Counted from the stretch's first letter, positions 1-8,658 are shown. The stretch is 64,000 nucleotides of DNA from an uncultured Porphyromonadaceae bacterium (GCA_937901905.1 CALDIF010000008.1:1-64000); one strand, 5' to 3'. The notes: generated by a model not told the origin, from the sequence alone. A program made the numbers and translations.

Positions 1-22
1 GTTTCGGAAATGCTCAAATAAA

Positions 23-54
23 TTTGGCATTTCGCTCAACTTGCACTAATTTTG
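23..54 (+). promoter_or_regulatory. Bacteroidetes-type promoter for the hydrolase-murF-ddl operon
   Basis: A TTTG at 23-26 (-33 element) is followed after 20 bp by TAATTTTG at 47-54 (-7 element). This is the phylum's housekeeping consensus with ideal spacing. The first gene starts 64 bp downstream. Confidence 0.75.
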
Positions 55-118
55 CGATGATATTCACGATTATCACCATCAACACTGTCGTGAATTACGT
101 CTGAATTTTATTGGATAT

Positions 119-898
119 ATGACTGTAAAATCATTGGACTTGAGTGAACAGTGTGGGTTGAAACGTTTGACTTACGCTGTGAGCGGTAATGGCTCTCCCG
201 TGATATTGATGCATGGGTGGGGGTGTACGAGTGCAACGGTTGCGTCAATAGCAGCCATGCTCGATTCACACTATACCGTGTATAACCTTGACATGCCCGG
301 TAATGGTGCGTCAAGCGAGCCTGCCGAGCCGTGGCTTGTTGAGGACTATGACCGTATGTTGTCGGCACTGGTGGAGGCTGAACACATGGACTGCCCCACT
401 CTTATCGGACATAGTAACGGCGGACGCGTGGCTATCAAGTACGCGAGTCACAATCCGGTGTCGCGTCTTGTGCTGGTCGATGCCGCCGGCGTGCCTGCCG
501 TGTTACCCCCGCACAAGGTGCTGAAAGTTAAATTTTTCAAGTGTGCCAAGAAAGTGCTGCGATGCTTGTTGGGCGAGAAGTTATCGTCTCGCTTGGTAGA
601 CACTGCTCGTGGCAATCTCGGTTCGGCCGATTATAACAATAGTACTCCCACGATGCGTGCCACGATGGTCAATCTATTGGCACAGGATCTGCGACCCGTC
701 ATGCCGGATATCAAGTGCCCCACGCTGTTGTTATGGGGTGATGATGACACGGCAACGCCATTGAGCGACGCGCGACAAATGCAACGGCTGATACCTAATG
801 CCGGCTTGGTGAGTTGGAGCGGTTACGGACACTACAGTTTCTTGAACAATCCGGCTTTCGCACCCGTGCTGCGTAACTTCATGCAAATTGTTGATTGA
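119..898 (+). CDS. alpha/beta hydrolase fold protein
   Basis: A 259-residue cytoplasmic alpha/beta hydrolase with no signal peptide. The oxyanion-hole motif HGWG lies at residues 32-35, the nucleophile elbow GHSNGG at 97-102 (Ser99), an acidic cluster WGDDD near 206-210, and the catalytic His in GYGH at 238. The fold is clear but the substrate is not; the family includes esterases, peptidases and lactonases. It is the first gene after the promoter and is followed closely by a MurF-like ligase and a D-Ala-D-Ala ligase, so a role in cell-wall precursor or D-amino-acid metabolism is inferred from context only. ATG at 119 is the first in-frame start that keeps the domain complete. Confidence 0.9.
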   Translation: MTVKSLDLSEQCGLKRLTYAVSGNGSPVILMHGWGCTSATVASIAAMLDSHYTVYNLDMPGNGASSEPAEPWLVEDYDRMLSALVEAEHMDCPTLIGHSNGGRVAIKYASHNPVSRLVLVDAAGVPAVLPPHKVLKVKFFKCAKKVLRCLLGEKLSSRLVDTARGNLGSADYNNSTPTMRATMVNLLAQDLRPVMPDIKCPTLLLWGDDDTATPLSDARQMQRLIPNAGLVSWSGYGHYSFLNNPAFAPVLRNFMQIVD

Positions 899-914
899 AA
901 ATTTGATAAGCGAA

Positions 915-2513
915 ATGTTTACATCGGGCACCATAACGATGTCGTGGAGCGAGGTTGTACTCGCGGTTGTCGCTCTTTTTCTCGCAACCGTCGTTTGTCG
1001 CCACGACCTGCACATGTTGCAACAGAACAGTTACTATAACAGTCGCTACATGCGTTTCTTGCGCGGTAGCGATGAGGTGACATCTTTACCGCGATTAGTA
1101 TTGCTTGTTGCGTTGCTCTTTATGATGACGACATTCGGTATGTTGTCGTGGCTTCCATTGATACCGGCTGCGATATTGGTGGCTGTAGCGTGGCTTGTGC
1201 GTGGTCGTGAGTCGCGCAGTAAGGATCCGTTGAAGTTGACTTCCCGTGCCCGCACCATCTATTTTACGACTCTCGCCTTGATGTTCCTGCTATCGGTTAT
1301 TGTCGGTATAGCAAGCACTGTCGGCGATGGCTTGCGCGTGCTGGTGGCACTGCTTGTGCTGAGCCCGTTAATAATGCTCCTTGCCAACCTGTTACTCACA
1401 CCGGTGGAAGCGTTTAAACGTCACCGATATGCCTCAATTGCACGTGAGCACCTGCAATCACAACCTCGTACCGTGGTGATAGGTATCACCGGCAGTTACG
1501 GTAAGACGAGTACCAAACACTTCCTGACACGTATATTGAGCGAACATTATTCGACATTGATGACCCCCGGTGGATATAACACGACTGCCGGTGTCGAAAT
1601 TACGATACAGAACTATCTCAAACCCTATCATGAGTACTTCGTTTGCGAGATGGGAGCCAAGAAGGGCGGTGATGTGAAAGAAATATGTGACATTGTTTCA
1701 CCGCGCATGGGCATCATCACAGCAGTTGGCGAGATGCACCTTGAAACGTTCGGCTCTATCGAGAATGTTCAACGCACCAAGTTCGAACTCGCCGATGCTC
1801 TTCCTGACGACGGCTTCCTGCTGGTGAACAATGATTTCCCTATGGCGGCTAACCGCGTTGTGACCAATGTCGTTTGCCGTCATTACTCGGTGCGTCCCGG
1901 CAACGATGTGGATTATTGGGCAGAGGACATCAGTTATAGTGCCTCAGGAACCGACTTTATCTATTGCTCGCGTGACGGTGAACGCATTGAGTTACACACT
2001 CGACTGGTTGGGGAAAGTAATATCAGCAACTTGATTGCTTCGGTAGCAATGGCTCGTCATTTGGGTGTTCCTGCCGATAAAATCCGGTTCGCCATGTTGC
2101 AAATTGAGCCGGTGGAACATCGTCTGGATATTAAGAGTGTCGGAGGCATCACCATGATTGATGATGCTTATAATACCAATCCCATTGGTGCCCGCATGGC
2201 TCTTGACGTACTCGGCTCGATGAAAGGAGGCAAGCGAATTGTGGTGACATCGGGCATGATAGAATTGGGAGACCGCCAATATGAACTGAACCGCGATTTG
2301 GGCGAGTATATCGCGTCGCACGCCGACGTGGCTATCGTGATAGGTGAGTATAATCGCGAGGCTATTCTTGATGGAATTCGCGCCGGAGGAATGGCTGCCG
2401 ATGCCGTGTACACCGTATCCACTCTGCAAGAAGCCTTTGCCGTGCGTGACACGTTGCTCGTTGCCGGTGACACATGGTTGTTGCAGCCCCAATTGCCCGA
2501 TACATTCAAGTGA
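915..2513 (+). CDS. membrane-anchored MurF-like Mur ligase (UDP-MurNAc-tripeptide--D-Ala-D-Ala ligase family)
   Basis: A Mur ligase with an N-terminal membrane domain: about five hydrophobic segments in the first ~165 residues, then a catalytic part starting with the ATP-binding loop GSYGKTST (about residues 194-201). EPVEHRLDI and DDAYNTNP are the expected MurF central-domain and C-terminal motifs. MurF adds D-Ala-D-Ala to the UDP-MurNAc tripeptide; ordinary MurF is soluble and lacks the membrane segments, so this is probably a specialised paralogue. The reading frame stays open upstream to a TTG at 888, overlapping the hydrolase, but ATG 915 (or ATG 939, directly before the first membrane segment) is more likely. 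The next gene, ddl, would make its D-Ala-D-Ala substrate, which supports the call. Confidence 0.85.
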   Translation: MFTSGTITMSWSEVVLAVVALFLATVVCRHDLHMLQQNSYYNSRYMRFLRGSDEVTSLPRLVLLVALLFMMTTFGMLSWLPLIPAAILVAVAWLVRGRESRSKDPLKLTSRARTIYFTTLALMFLLSVIVGIASTVGDGLRVLVALLVLSPLIMLLANLLLTPVEAFKRHRYASIAREHLQSQPRTVVIGITGSYGKTSTKHFLTRILSEHYSTLMTPGGYNTTAGVEITIQNYLKPYHEYFVCEMGAKKGGDVKEICDIVSPRMGIITAVGEMHLETFGSIENVQRTKFELADALPDDGFLLVNNDFPMAANRVVTNVVCRHYSVRPGNDVDYWAEDISYSASGTDFIYCSRDGERIELHTRLVGESNISNLIASVAMARHLGVPADKIRFAMLQIEPVEHRLDIKSVGGITMIDDAYNTNPIGARMALDVLGSMKGGKRIVVTSGMIELGDRQYELNRDLGEYIASHADVAIVIGEYNREAILDGIRAGGMAADAVYTVSTLQEAFAVRDTLLVAGDTWLLQPQLPDTFK

Positions 2514-2553
2514 ATTACGGTTGTTAATCAGAAATTAATCATAATATCATATA

Positions 2554-3768
2554 ATGAAAACGACGATAGGAGTGTTTTTCGGTGGACGTAGCACCGAACA
2601 TGAAATTTCGATTTTGTCGGCTAATCAAGCGATGCATGCCATCGACCGCGACGTGTACGACGTTATTCCGGTCTATATAGCCAAGGACGGCTTGTGGTAC
2701 ACGGGGTACGACCTGTTTGATATCATGTCTTATCGCAATTTGCCGGCACTGCTCAAGCGTTGCAAGCGCGTGTACATGCGTGCCGAGCGTGGTGATTTCA
2801 ATCTTTATACGGTGCGTAAGCCGTGGTTCGGCAGTGGCATTGTAGCCACTCTTGATGTCGCGTTGCCCGTCTTGCATGGCATGAACGGAGAGGACGGTAC
2901 TTTCCAGGGTGTGCTTGATACGATCGGTCTGCCATATGCCGGTTGTGACACTCTCGCCAGCGCAAACGGCATGGACAAGATTACGATGAAGATGATTTTG
3001 TCATCGCAGGGTATTCCTGTCGTTAACTATGTGTGGTTTACCGATAAACAATGGGTTGCCACTCACGATAGTCTGATTGAACGCGTGGAAACTGAGTTGA
3101 CTTATCCCGTGATTGTAAAACCGAGTAACCTCGGTTCGTCAATAGGCATCAGTAAAGCGGCAAATCGCGACGAGTTGGACACTGCCGTTGCCGAGGCTTG
3201 CAAGTATGCCTCACGCATTATTGTCGAGCGTATGGTGCAAGACATGCAGGAGATTAATTGCTCGGTTTTGGGCGACTGTGACGACTACGAAACATCGGTT
3301 CTTGAGGAACCTATTACTGCCGATGATTTCCTCACTTTCGAGGAAAAGTACGGCGGTGGCGGTGGTAAAAAAGGTGCTAAGGGCATGGCAGCGTCACTAA
3401 AGAAATTCCCTGCCGATCTGCCCGAAGACATCACCAAACGCATTCAATTTCTTGCCGGTGAAACGTTCCGTGTTCTCTCGTGTCATGGTGTATCACGCGT
3501 TGACGTGATGATAGAGGGCACGACAGGCGAAATCTTTGTCAATGAGATCAACACGATACCCGGCTCGTTGTCATTCTACTTGTGGGACAATTTGGGTAAA
3601 GGAATTGATTTCACTCGTTTGATTGATCGCCTTGTTAAGTTGGCTCTCAAGCGTGCCGCCGACCGCGAGCGCAAGGTGTTGAGTTTCGACAGTAACGTCC
3701 TGTCAATGGCAGGTGGAGCCAAAGGCATGAAAGGTGTCAAAGGCACCAAAGGGGCAAAACGTCAATGA
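2554..3768 (+). CDS. ddl: D-alanine--D-alanine ligase
   Basis: An ATP-grasp ligase that makes the D-Ala-D-Ala dipeptide for peptidoglycan. Visible motifs are FFGGRSTEHEIS at the N-terminus, HGMNGEDGT, VKPSNLGSSIGIS (ATP-grasp loop) and the metal/substrate motif NEINTIPGS. At 404 residues it is longer than the usual 310-370. The excess is a lysine/glycine-rich C-terminal tail (last ~16 residues, repeated KGx units), plus a glycine-rich omega-loop insertion after EEKY of the kind seen in some family members. Its stop overlaps the start of the next gene by 4 bp (ATGA), indicating translational coupling. Whether it prefers D-Ala, D-Ser or D-Lac at the second site cannot be settled by eye. Confidence 0.95.
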   Translation: MKTTIGVFFGGRSTEHEISILSANQAMHAIDRDVYDVIPVYIAKDGLWYTGYDLFDIMSYRNLPALLKRCKRVYMRAERGDFNLYTVRKPWFGSGIVATLDVALPVLHGMNGEDGTFQGVLDTIGLPYAGCDTLASANGMDKITMKMILSSQGIPVVNYVWFTDKQWVATHDSLIERVETELTYPVIVKPSNLGSSIGISKAANRDELDTAVAEACKYASRIIVERMVQDMQEINCSVLGDCDDYETSVLEEPITADDFLTFEEKYGGGGGKKGAKGMAASLKKFPADLPEDITKRIQFLAGETFRVLSCHGVSRVDVMIEGTTGEIFVNEINTIPGSLSFYLWDNLGKGIDFTRLIDRLVKLALKRAADRERKVLSFDSNVLSMAGGAKGMKGVKGTKGAKRQ

Positions 3769-4205
3769 AACTGAAGATTAGTGACGAGTGGTGGACTGTA
3801 CCCACCGAGGCCGAGAACGGACGCTTGATTATTGTGACCGGAAGAGCCGACATGGCAACCGTGCGTTCAAGCGGTGTCTTTAACTACCGTGTCGATGTGT
3901 CGTGGCACTACGACGGTGATGTCGGCGGAATGCCCGATGACAATCTCGCCGAACTGTTAGGTGCAGTCCACGATGCGCTGTACGATGCGTTCAAGCGCGA
4001 CCCGGTGGCAGTGATGACCGGTGTTTACACCGGCGATGACTGTCGCGATTGGATATTTTATGCGCGCAGTCTGCACATCTTTCGTAACAAGATTAACGAG
4101 GCACTTGCCGATTTTGACCCCTTGCCACTGGAATTTGCCGCCTATGATGACCCCGACTGGGAGGAGTACGATGAGATGCAACTTGTTAACACTCATGGCA
4201 GTTGA
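3765..4205 (+). CDS. DUF695-like protein
   Basis: A 146-residue soluble acidic protein. The opening WWTVP, the YRVDVSWHYDG segment, the GVYTGDDCRDWIFYA stretch and the closing DDPDWEEYDEMQ follow the DUF695 pattern, a family of unknown function. It is translationally coupled to ddl (ATGA overlap at 3765-3768) and is the last gene of the operon. No catalytic residues can be assigned. Confidence 0.75.
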   Translation: MKLKISDEWWTVPTEAENGRLIIVTGRADMATVRSSGVFNYRVDVSWHYDGDVGGMPDDNLAELLGAVHDALYDAFKRDPVAVMTGVYTGDDCRDWIFYARSLHIFRNKINEALADFDPLPLEFAAYDDPDWEEYDEMQLVNTHGS

Positions 4206-4268
4206 TTTCACCATATGGGGTGTGTGAATATGTCACTGTCACACATCTTGATTAATGTGTGTGCTAAA

Positions 4269-4300
4269 TTTGCACCGCAAATATAGTTTTTGTACCTTTG
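4269..4300 (+). promoter_or_regulatory. Bacteroidetes-type promoter for pta-ackA
   Basis: TTTG at 4269-4272, a 20-bp spacer, then TACCTTTG at 4293-4300. The pta start lies 32 bp downstream. A short inverted repeat at 4221-4245 just upstream could end the previous operon, but it lacks a U-tract. Confidence 0.85.
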
Positions 4301-4332
4301 CAACAACAACACTTTAAAGACTATACAATCGT

Positions 4333-5346
4333 ATGGAACCGTTATTTGAACAGTTGAAACAACGAGCAATAAGTGCGCCGATGCGTATTGTCTTGCCCGA
4401 GAGTACCGAGCCTCGCACCCTGCGTGCCGCCGATCGAATTATCGCCGACGGCATCGCTCGTGTTATCCTCATCGGTGATTATTATGCAATCACCAACAGT
4501 GCCGCCGAATTGGGACTTACCAATATCGGCAAGGCGACTGTTGTTGACCCCAATAATGCCGAACTCGTCGAGAAATATGCACAACTTTTCTATGAGTTGC
4601 GCAAGAATAAGGGTGTGACTGTTGAAGATGCTCGCGTCAAGGTGAAAGACCCGTTGTACCTCGGGTGTCTCATGATTAAGAACGGTGATGCCGACGGTCA
4701 AGTCGCCGGAGCGATGAACTCCACGGGTAACGTGTTGCGTGCCGCATTCCAAGTGTTGAAGACTGCTCCCGGTGTCGATGTTGTCAGTGGTGCTTTCCTG
4801 ATGATGTTACCCGAGGGTTCACCCTATGGTGAAAACGGCATCATGGTGTTTGCCGATTGTGCTGTAGTTCCCGAACCCGATGCACAACAGTTGGCTCAAA
4901 TTGCTGTCATGACAGCCAAGACTGCTCATGACCTCGCCGGTATTGAACCTCGCGTGGCAATGTTGAGTTTCAGCACCAAGGGTAGTGCCAGCCACGAGCG
5001 AGTCAACAAGGTCGTTGAGGCTACCGCTTTGGCTCGACAGATGTCACCCACGCTCAGTATAGACGGCGAATTGCAAGCCGATGCAGCTATTGTACCGAGT
5101 GTCGGTGCCAGCAAGGCTCCGGGCAGTTCTATCGCCGGCACGGCCAACGTCCTCGTCTTCCCGAGCCTTGAGGTGGGCAACATCGCGTATAAACTCGTTC
5201 AACGCATTGCCGGTGCCGGTGCTGTGGGACCTGTGTTGCAAGGACTTGCCGCTCCTGTAAACGACCTGTCGCGCGGGTGCAACGTCGAGGATATATACAA
5301 GACTATCATTATTACTTGCAACCAGGCGATTGCCGCCGGACGTTGA
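4333..5346 (+). CDS. pta: phosphate acetyltransferase
   Basis: Converts acetyl-CoA and phosphate to acetyl phosphate and CoA. The 337-residue protein is the single-domain PTA form, with the family motifs IVLPESTEPRTLRA at the N-terminus, DGQVAGAMNST, FADCAVVPEPDA, MLSFSTKGSA and the C-terminal PVNDLSRGC. The length matches the short PTA class and has no N-terminal DRTGG extension. ackA follows 60 bp later, giving the standard acetate-forming module. In this window it sits with a pyruvate:ferredoxin oxidoreductase gene, consistent with ATP generation from pyruvate during fermentation. Confidence 0.97.
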   Translation: MEPLFEQLKQRAISAPMRIVLPESTEPRTLRAADRIIADGIARVILIGDYYAITNSAAELGLTNIGKATVVDPNNAELVEKYAQLFYELRKNKGVTVEDARVKVKDPLYLGCLMIKNGDADGQVAGAMNSTGNVLRAAFQVLKTAPGVDVVSGAFLMMLPEGSPYGENGIMVFADCAVVPEPDAQQLAQIAVMTAKTAHDLAGIEPRVAMLSFSTKGSASHERVNKVVEATALARQMSPTLSIDGELQADAAIVPSVGASKAPGSSIAGTANVLVFPSLEVGNIAYKLVQRIAGAGAVGPVLQGLAAPVNDLSRGCNVEDIYKTIIITCNQAIAAGR

Positions 5347-5406
5347 ATCGTGACAGGTTGCGCCTGTCAATACCAATCGTACACTAACCTTAAAAACAGT
5401 CTATAT

Positions 5407-6621
5407 ATGAACATTTTGGTCTTGAACTGTGGTAGCAGCAGTGCTAAATACAAGTTGATTGAGATTAAGAAAAACGTCACGCTCGCCGAGGGTGGCGTTG
5501 AGAAGATCGGTTTGCCCGATGCTTTCATCAAGGTGAAACTGCCCGATGGCAGCAAACGCGAAATCGCACTTGATATAACCGACCATAACGGTGCTATCAA
5601 GGCTATACTGGACATCTTGACAGGTGCCGAATACGGGTGTATCAAGAGTTTTGACGAGATTGATGCTGTGGGGCATCGTGTGGTGCATGGTGGCGAGAAA
5701 TTCAGTAGCAGTGTGTTGATTACCGACGATGTTAAGGCAATGATACGCGAGTGTTACGGCATTGCACCGCTTCATAATCCCGTCAATATGGCAGGCATTG
5801 AGGCTATTGACGCAATTTTGCCCGATGTGCCGCAGGTCGCAGTATTTGACACGGCCTTCCATCAGACGATGCCGGCAAGTTCTTACATGTATCCCCTGCC
5901 TTATAAGTACTACGAGAATGACCACGTCCGTCGTTACGGCTTCCATGGCACGAGTCATCGATACGTGTCACGCAAGGTGTGTGAGATGGTCGGTGTACCG
6001 TTTAAAGAGCAACGCATCATTTGCTGTCACATCGGCAATGGCGCGAGTATATCGGCTATAGACCACGGTCGTTGTGTCGACACTACAATGGGACTTACTC
6101 CTACCGAGGGCTTGATGATGGGCACGCGAGTGGGTGATGTTGACCCGGGAGCATTGGTGTACCTGATGCAAAAGTACGGTTTGACGGCTCAACAAATGCA
6201 AGGTATTATCAATAAGGAAAGTGGCGTGCTCGGTATCACCGGTATCAGCAGCGACATGCGCGAAGTGGTGGCTGCTGCCGAGGCGGGCAACGAGCGCGCT
6301 CGCTTGGCTCTTGACATGTACGAATTACGCATTTTGAAGTATATCGGAGCCTACGCTGCCGAGTTGGGTGGTGTGGACGTGATAGCCTTTACCGGCGGTG
6401 TCGGTGAGAACCAAACCGAGACACGTCGCAACGTGTGTGACAAGTTGGCATTCCTTGGTGTGGAAATTGATGAGGAAGTCAACAGTCGTCTGTGGCGAGG
6501 TAAAGACGGCATAATCAGCAAGCCCGGCAGTCGCGTTAAGGTGGCTGTAGTCCTCACCGACGAGGAGTATATGATTGCTCGTGACACCGAGGCTATTATC
6601 GAAGGACGCGACCCGGAATAA
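5407..6621 (+). CDS. ackA: acetate kinase
   Basis: Transfers phosphate from acetyl phosphate to ADP, giving acetate and ATP. The 404-residue protein has the ASKHA-fold motifs in order: LNCGSSSAKY (start), HRVVHGGEKF, FDTAFHQTMP, YGFHGTSHRYVS, HIGNGASI, MGTRVGDVDPG and FTGGVGENQ near the C-terminus. The frame is open upstream to a GTG at 5350, but ATG 5407 gives the conserved MNILVLNCGSSS start. It shares a transcript with pta. Confidence 0.98.
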   Translation: MNILVLNCGSSSAKYKLIEIKKNVTLAEGGVEKIGLPDAFIKVKLPDGSKREIALDITDHNGAIKAILDILTGAEYGCIKSFDEIDAVGHRVVHGGEKFSSSVLITDDVKAMIRECYGIAPLHNPVNMAGIEAIDAILPDVPQVAVFDTAFHQTMPASSYMYPLPYKYYENDHVRRYGFHGTSHRYVSRKVCEMVGVPFKEQRIICCHIGNGASISAIDHGRCVDTTMGLTPTEGLMMGTRVGDVDPGALVYLMQKYGLTAQQMQGIINKESGVLGITGISSDMREVVAAAEAGNERARLALDMYELRILKYIGAYAAELGGVDVIAFTGGVGENQTETRRNVCDKLAFLGVEIDEEVNSRLWRGKDGIISKPGSRVKVAVVLTDEEYMIARDTEAIIEGRDPE

Positions 6622-6642
6622 CCCGGCAATTTTGGCACGATA

Positions 6643-6674
6643 TTTGTATATGCAAAAATAAAAGTCTATTTTTG
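6643..6674 (+). promoter_or_regulatory. Bacteroidetes-type promoter for the YtxH/holin-like operon
   Basis: TTTG at 6643-6646, a 20-bp spacer, then TATTTTTG at 6667-6674. The first YtxH gene starts 42 bp downstream. Confidence 0.8.
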
Positions 6675-6716
6675 CACAGTTAAAATTATTCTATTAACAC
6701 CTAATCTTAAATACAA

Positions 6717-6926
6717 ATGAGATCGTTACACATTATTCTTGCTGTAATCGGCGGTGCCATTGCCGGTGCATCGCTCGGCTTGCTGTTTGCTCCCGAGAAG
6801 GGCGAAGATACCCGCAGGAAGATTGCCCGTTTGCTCCGTGAAAACGGCATCAAATTGGGCGAAGACAAGATCGGTGAGTTGGCCGGCGAAATCGCTGCCG
6901 AAATTAATGCCGGCAACGCCGACTGA
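6717..6926 (+). CDS. YtxH domain-containing small membrane protein
   Basis: A 69-residue protein with one N-terminal glycine-rich membrane segment (residues ~5-24), the signature LLFAPEKGEDTRRKI, then a short charged amphipathic tail. YtxH proteins are small, envelope-associated and stress-related, with no defined biochemistry. A paralogue lies 106 bp downstream and shares the FAPEKG core. Both are in an operon with a holin-like protein, a common arrangement in Bacteroidales. Confidence 0.85.
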   Translation: MRSLHIILAVIGGAIAGASLGLLFAPEKGEDTRRKIARLLRENGIKLGEDKIGELAGEIAAEINAGNAD

Positions 6927-7032
6927 TACGTTACCGTCGGTTGGAGTCGGGGAATTGACTTATCTGTTTTTACATTGTCCGTATGAACGGACTTGACTCG
7001 CATGAATTATAAACATAATTACATTATTTACA

Positions 7033-7230
7033 ATGAAATCACTCAGTATATTATACGCTTTCTTGGGCGGAGCATTGGTGGGGTGCACTGCCGCTATACT
7101 CTTTGCTCCCGAGAAGGGAACAGACCTTCGTGAACGCATCAAGAATATGCTCAAGAGCAAGGGTATTGACTTCAGCGATGACGAGGTTGAGCAGTTGGTA
7201 CGTCAAATCAGTGCCCAAATCGAGGGCTGA
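7033..7230 (+). CDS. YtxH domain-containing small membrane protein (second copy)
   Basis: A 65-residue paralogue of the preceding protein with the same layout: glycine-rich membrane helix (residues ~5-22), the ILFAPEKGTDLRERI signature, and a charged amphipathic tail. The two copies share the FAPEKG motif and length but are otherwise clearly diverged, so the duplication is not recent. The next gene starts 8 bp after its stop. Confidence 0.85.
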   Translation: MKSLSILYAFLGGALVGCTAAILFAPEKGTDLRERIKNMLKSKGIDFSDDEVEQLVRQISAQIEG

Positions 7231-7238
7231 ATTTGTTG

Positions 7239-7598
7239 ATGGAACCTAACGGAACCGATTATAAAAAGTTGTGGGACGAGGGGCGCGAGTATCTGCGTCT
7301 CGAGTGGGATTACGGCAAGTTAACCGCATTGGAAAAGCTTACCGTACTCCTGTCGGCTATCGCTGTCATCATGGTAGTGGCGGTACTCGGTGCCCTCGCA
7401 CTCTTCTTTTTAATGTCAACCCTTGTCGAGTCACTCACGTTGGTCTTAGGTTCGGCGTGGGCAGCCAACCTGCTTGTGGTCTTGCTGCTGTTGCTTGCAA
7501 CAGTCATCGTGTACATGTTGCGCAAGACTTTGATAATAGATCCGATAACTCGATTTTTAACCAGATTATTCTTGAGCGACAATGATAACCCCAAGTGA
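7239..7598 (+). CDS. holin-like (phage_holin_3_6 / Holin-X type) membrane protein
   Basis: A 119-residue protein with a soluble charged N-terminus (residues 1-30) and two strong membrane helices (about 43-67 and 73-93), ending in a short basic/acidic tail. This is the architecture of putative holin-superfamily proteins found next to YtxH genes. They are chromosomal membrane proteins, not phage genes, and their function is unknown. The frame also offers TTG starts at 7233 and 7236; ATG 7239 is chosen. It overlaps the next gene by 17 bp. Confidence 0.8.
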   Translation: MEPNGTDYKKLWDEGREYLRLEWDYGKLTALEKLTVLLSAIAVIMVVAVLGALALFFLMSTLVESLTLVLGSAWAANLLVVLLLLLATVIVYMLRKTLIIDPITRFLTRLFLSDNDNPK

Positions 7599-7887
7599 CC
7601 CTACTGCGGTGCCTGAACCCGCATCACCGGCTGCCGACCCCGTGTGGGACGGTTTAACATTGGAGCAACTGCGCTTTCGTCGCGCGATGGCGCTTGTCCG
7701 TCGTGAGGTGGGACGTGAGCGCATGAATGGTTTGTTGTCCAATGTGAAGAGTGGTGTCCGGCGCGATGGCGTGCGTAGCCTGATGTTCTCGTCTAACACG
7801 GTCAAGGGACTGCGTTGGGTTGATTATGCCTTATTGGGATTTAAAAGTTTCAGACTGTTATCACGCTTGTTCGGTAAGAAAAAATAA
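7582..7887 (+). CDS. small basic hypothetical protein of the YtxH operon
   Basis: A 101-residue protein with a Pro/Ala-rich acidic N-terminus (residues 1-22), a basic helical middle rich in Arg, and a C-terminus ending GKKK. No signal peptide or strong membrane helix is visible. The start overlaps the holin-like gene by 17 bp in another frame, so the two are translationally coupled. I do not recognise the family, but small basic proteins of this type commonly end YtxH-holin operons in Bacteroidales. Confidence 0.7.
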   Translation: MITPSDPTAVPEPASPAADPVWDGLTLEQLRFRRAMALVRREVGRERMNGLLSNVKSGVRRDGVRSLMFSSNTVKGLRWVDYALLGFKSFRLLSRLFGKKK

Positions 7888-7905
7888 AAATTTTTACTTT
7901 TTCTT
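7876..7905 (+). terminator. A/T-only hairpin at the end of the YtxH operon
   Basis: An 8-bp inverted repeat (AAGAAAAA paired with TTTTTCTT) overlaps the last codons and stop of the operon. It is a weak terminator candidate because the stem is almost entirely A-U. Confidence 0.3.
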
Positions 7906-7933
7906 GCCGTTTGGTAAAAAATTATTACCTTTG
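7904..7933 (+). promoter_or_regulatory. Bacteroidetes-type promoter for the ECF sigma factor gene
   Basis: TTG at 7904-7906, a 19-bp spacer, then TACCTTTG at 7926-7933. The sigma gene starts 112 bp downstream, leaving a leader of about 105 nt. Confidence 0.7.
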
Positions 7934-8045
7934 CAGCGTTGCAAGTGTAGCTGTGCTGCTTGTGACGACAATAATTACTAACTATTTAAATCTTATCTGC
8001 CTATCGACGTGACAATTACTCTTTATTAATTTAATATACGGAGTA

Positions 8046-8636
8046 ATGAAAGATTACACTGGCTACGGTGACGATCAGTTGATTGTCCTGTATGTTGATG
8101 GAGATAACGAGGCCTTTGATGCTTTGATTGAGCGTCACAAGGATCGTATATATACTTACATATATCACTCGGTGAAAAACGAGGACTTGGCGAACGACAT
8201 TTTTCAAGAGACGTTTGTCAAGGCGATTATGACTATACGTCAAGGACGATACACCGAGAACGGTCACTTCTCGGCTTGGTTAAGTCGCATTGCTCATAAC
8301 TTGATAATCGACTATTATCGCCAAGTCAAGAGTGAAAATTTGCAATCAACCGACGAGACCGAGTACAATATCCTCAATCGTAAGGAACTGAGTGATATTA
8401 ATATAGAGGATCGATTGGTGGCGACGCAAATCGAACATGATGTTCACAAACTCATTCTGGCCTTGCCTGAGGCTCAACGTGAGGTCTTGCTCATGAGGTA
8501 TTACAAGAACATGAGTTTCAAGGAAATCGCCGACAAGACGTGTGTGAGTATCAATACCGCCTTAGGACGAATGAGGTATGCAATCCTCAATATGCGTCGT
8601 ATGGCACATGAAAATCATATAGTCCTGTCAATTTAA
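8046..8636 (+). CDS. RNA polymerase sigma factor, sigma-70/ECF family
   Basis: A 196-residue sigma factor with region 2 (about residues 20-95, including FQETFVKAI and FSAWLSRIAHNLIIDYYR) and region 4 (about 137-185, LPEAQREVLLMRYYKNMSFKEIADKTCVS, a helix-turn-helix). There is no region 1 or 3, as in ECF sigmas. No anti-sigma gene is adjacent; the neighbours are the YtxH operon and an acyltransferase. It has its own promoter and a roughly 105-nt leader. The target regulon cannot be read from the sequence. Confidence 0.93.
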   Translation: MKDYTGYGDDQLIVLYVDGDNEAFDALIERHKDRIYTYIYHSVKNEDLANDIFQETFVKAIMTIRQGRYTENGHFSAWLSRIAHNLIIDYYRQVKSENLQSTDETEYNILNRKELSDINIEDRLVATQIEHDVHKLILALPEAQREVLLMRYYKNMSFKEIADKTCVSINTALGRMRYAILNMRRMAHENHIVLSI

Positions 8637-8658
8637 CCGATAGGCAAGAGTGACAATG

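Noticed and set aside
4221..4245. Inverted repeat TGTGTGA/TCACACA after the DUF695 gene as a terminator
   Set aside because: A 7-bp stem with an 11-nt loop and no T-tract is too weak to call.
7239..7598. Holin-like gene as evidence of a prophage
   Set aside because: It sits in a conserved chromosomal YtxH operon with no phage structural, lysis or integrase genes nearby.
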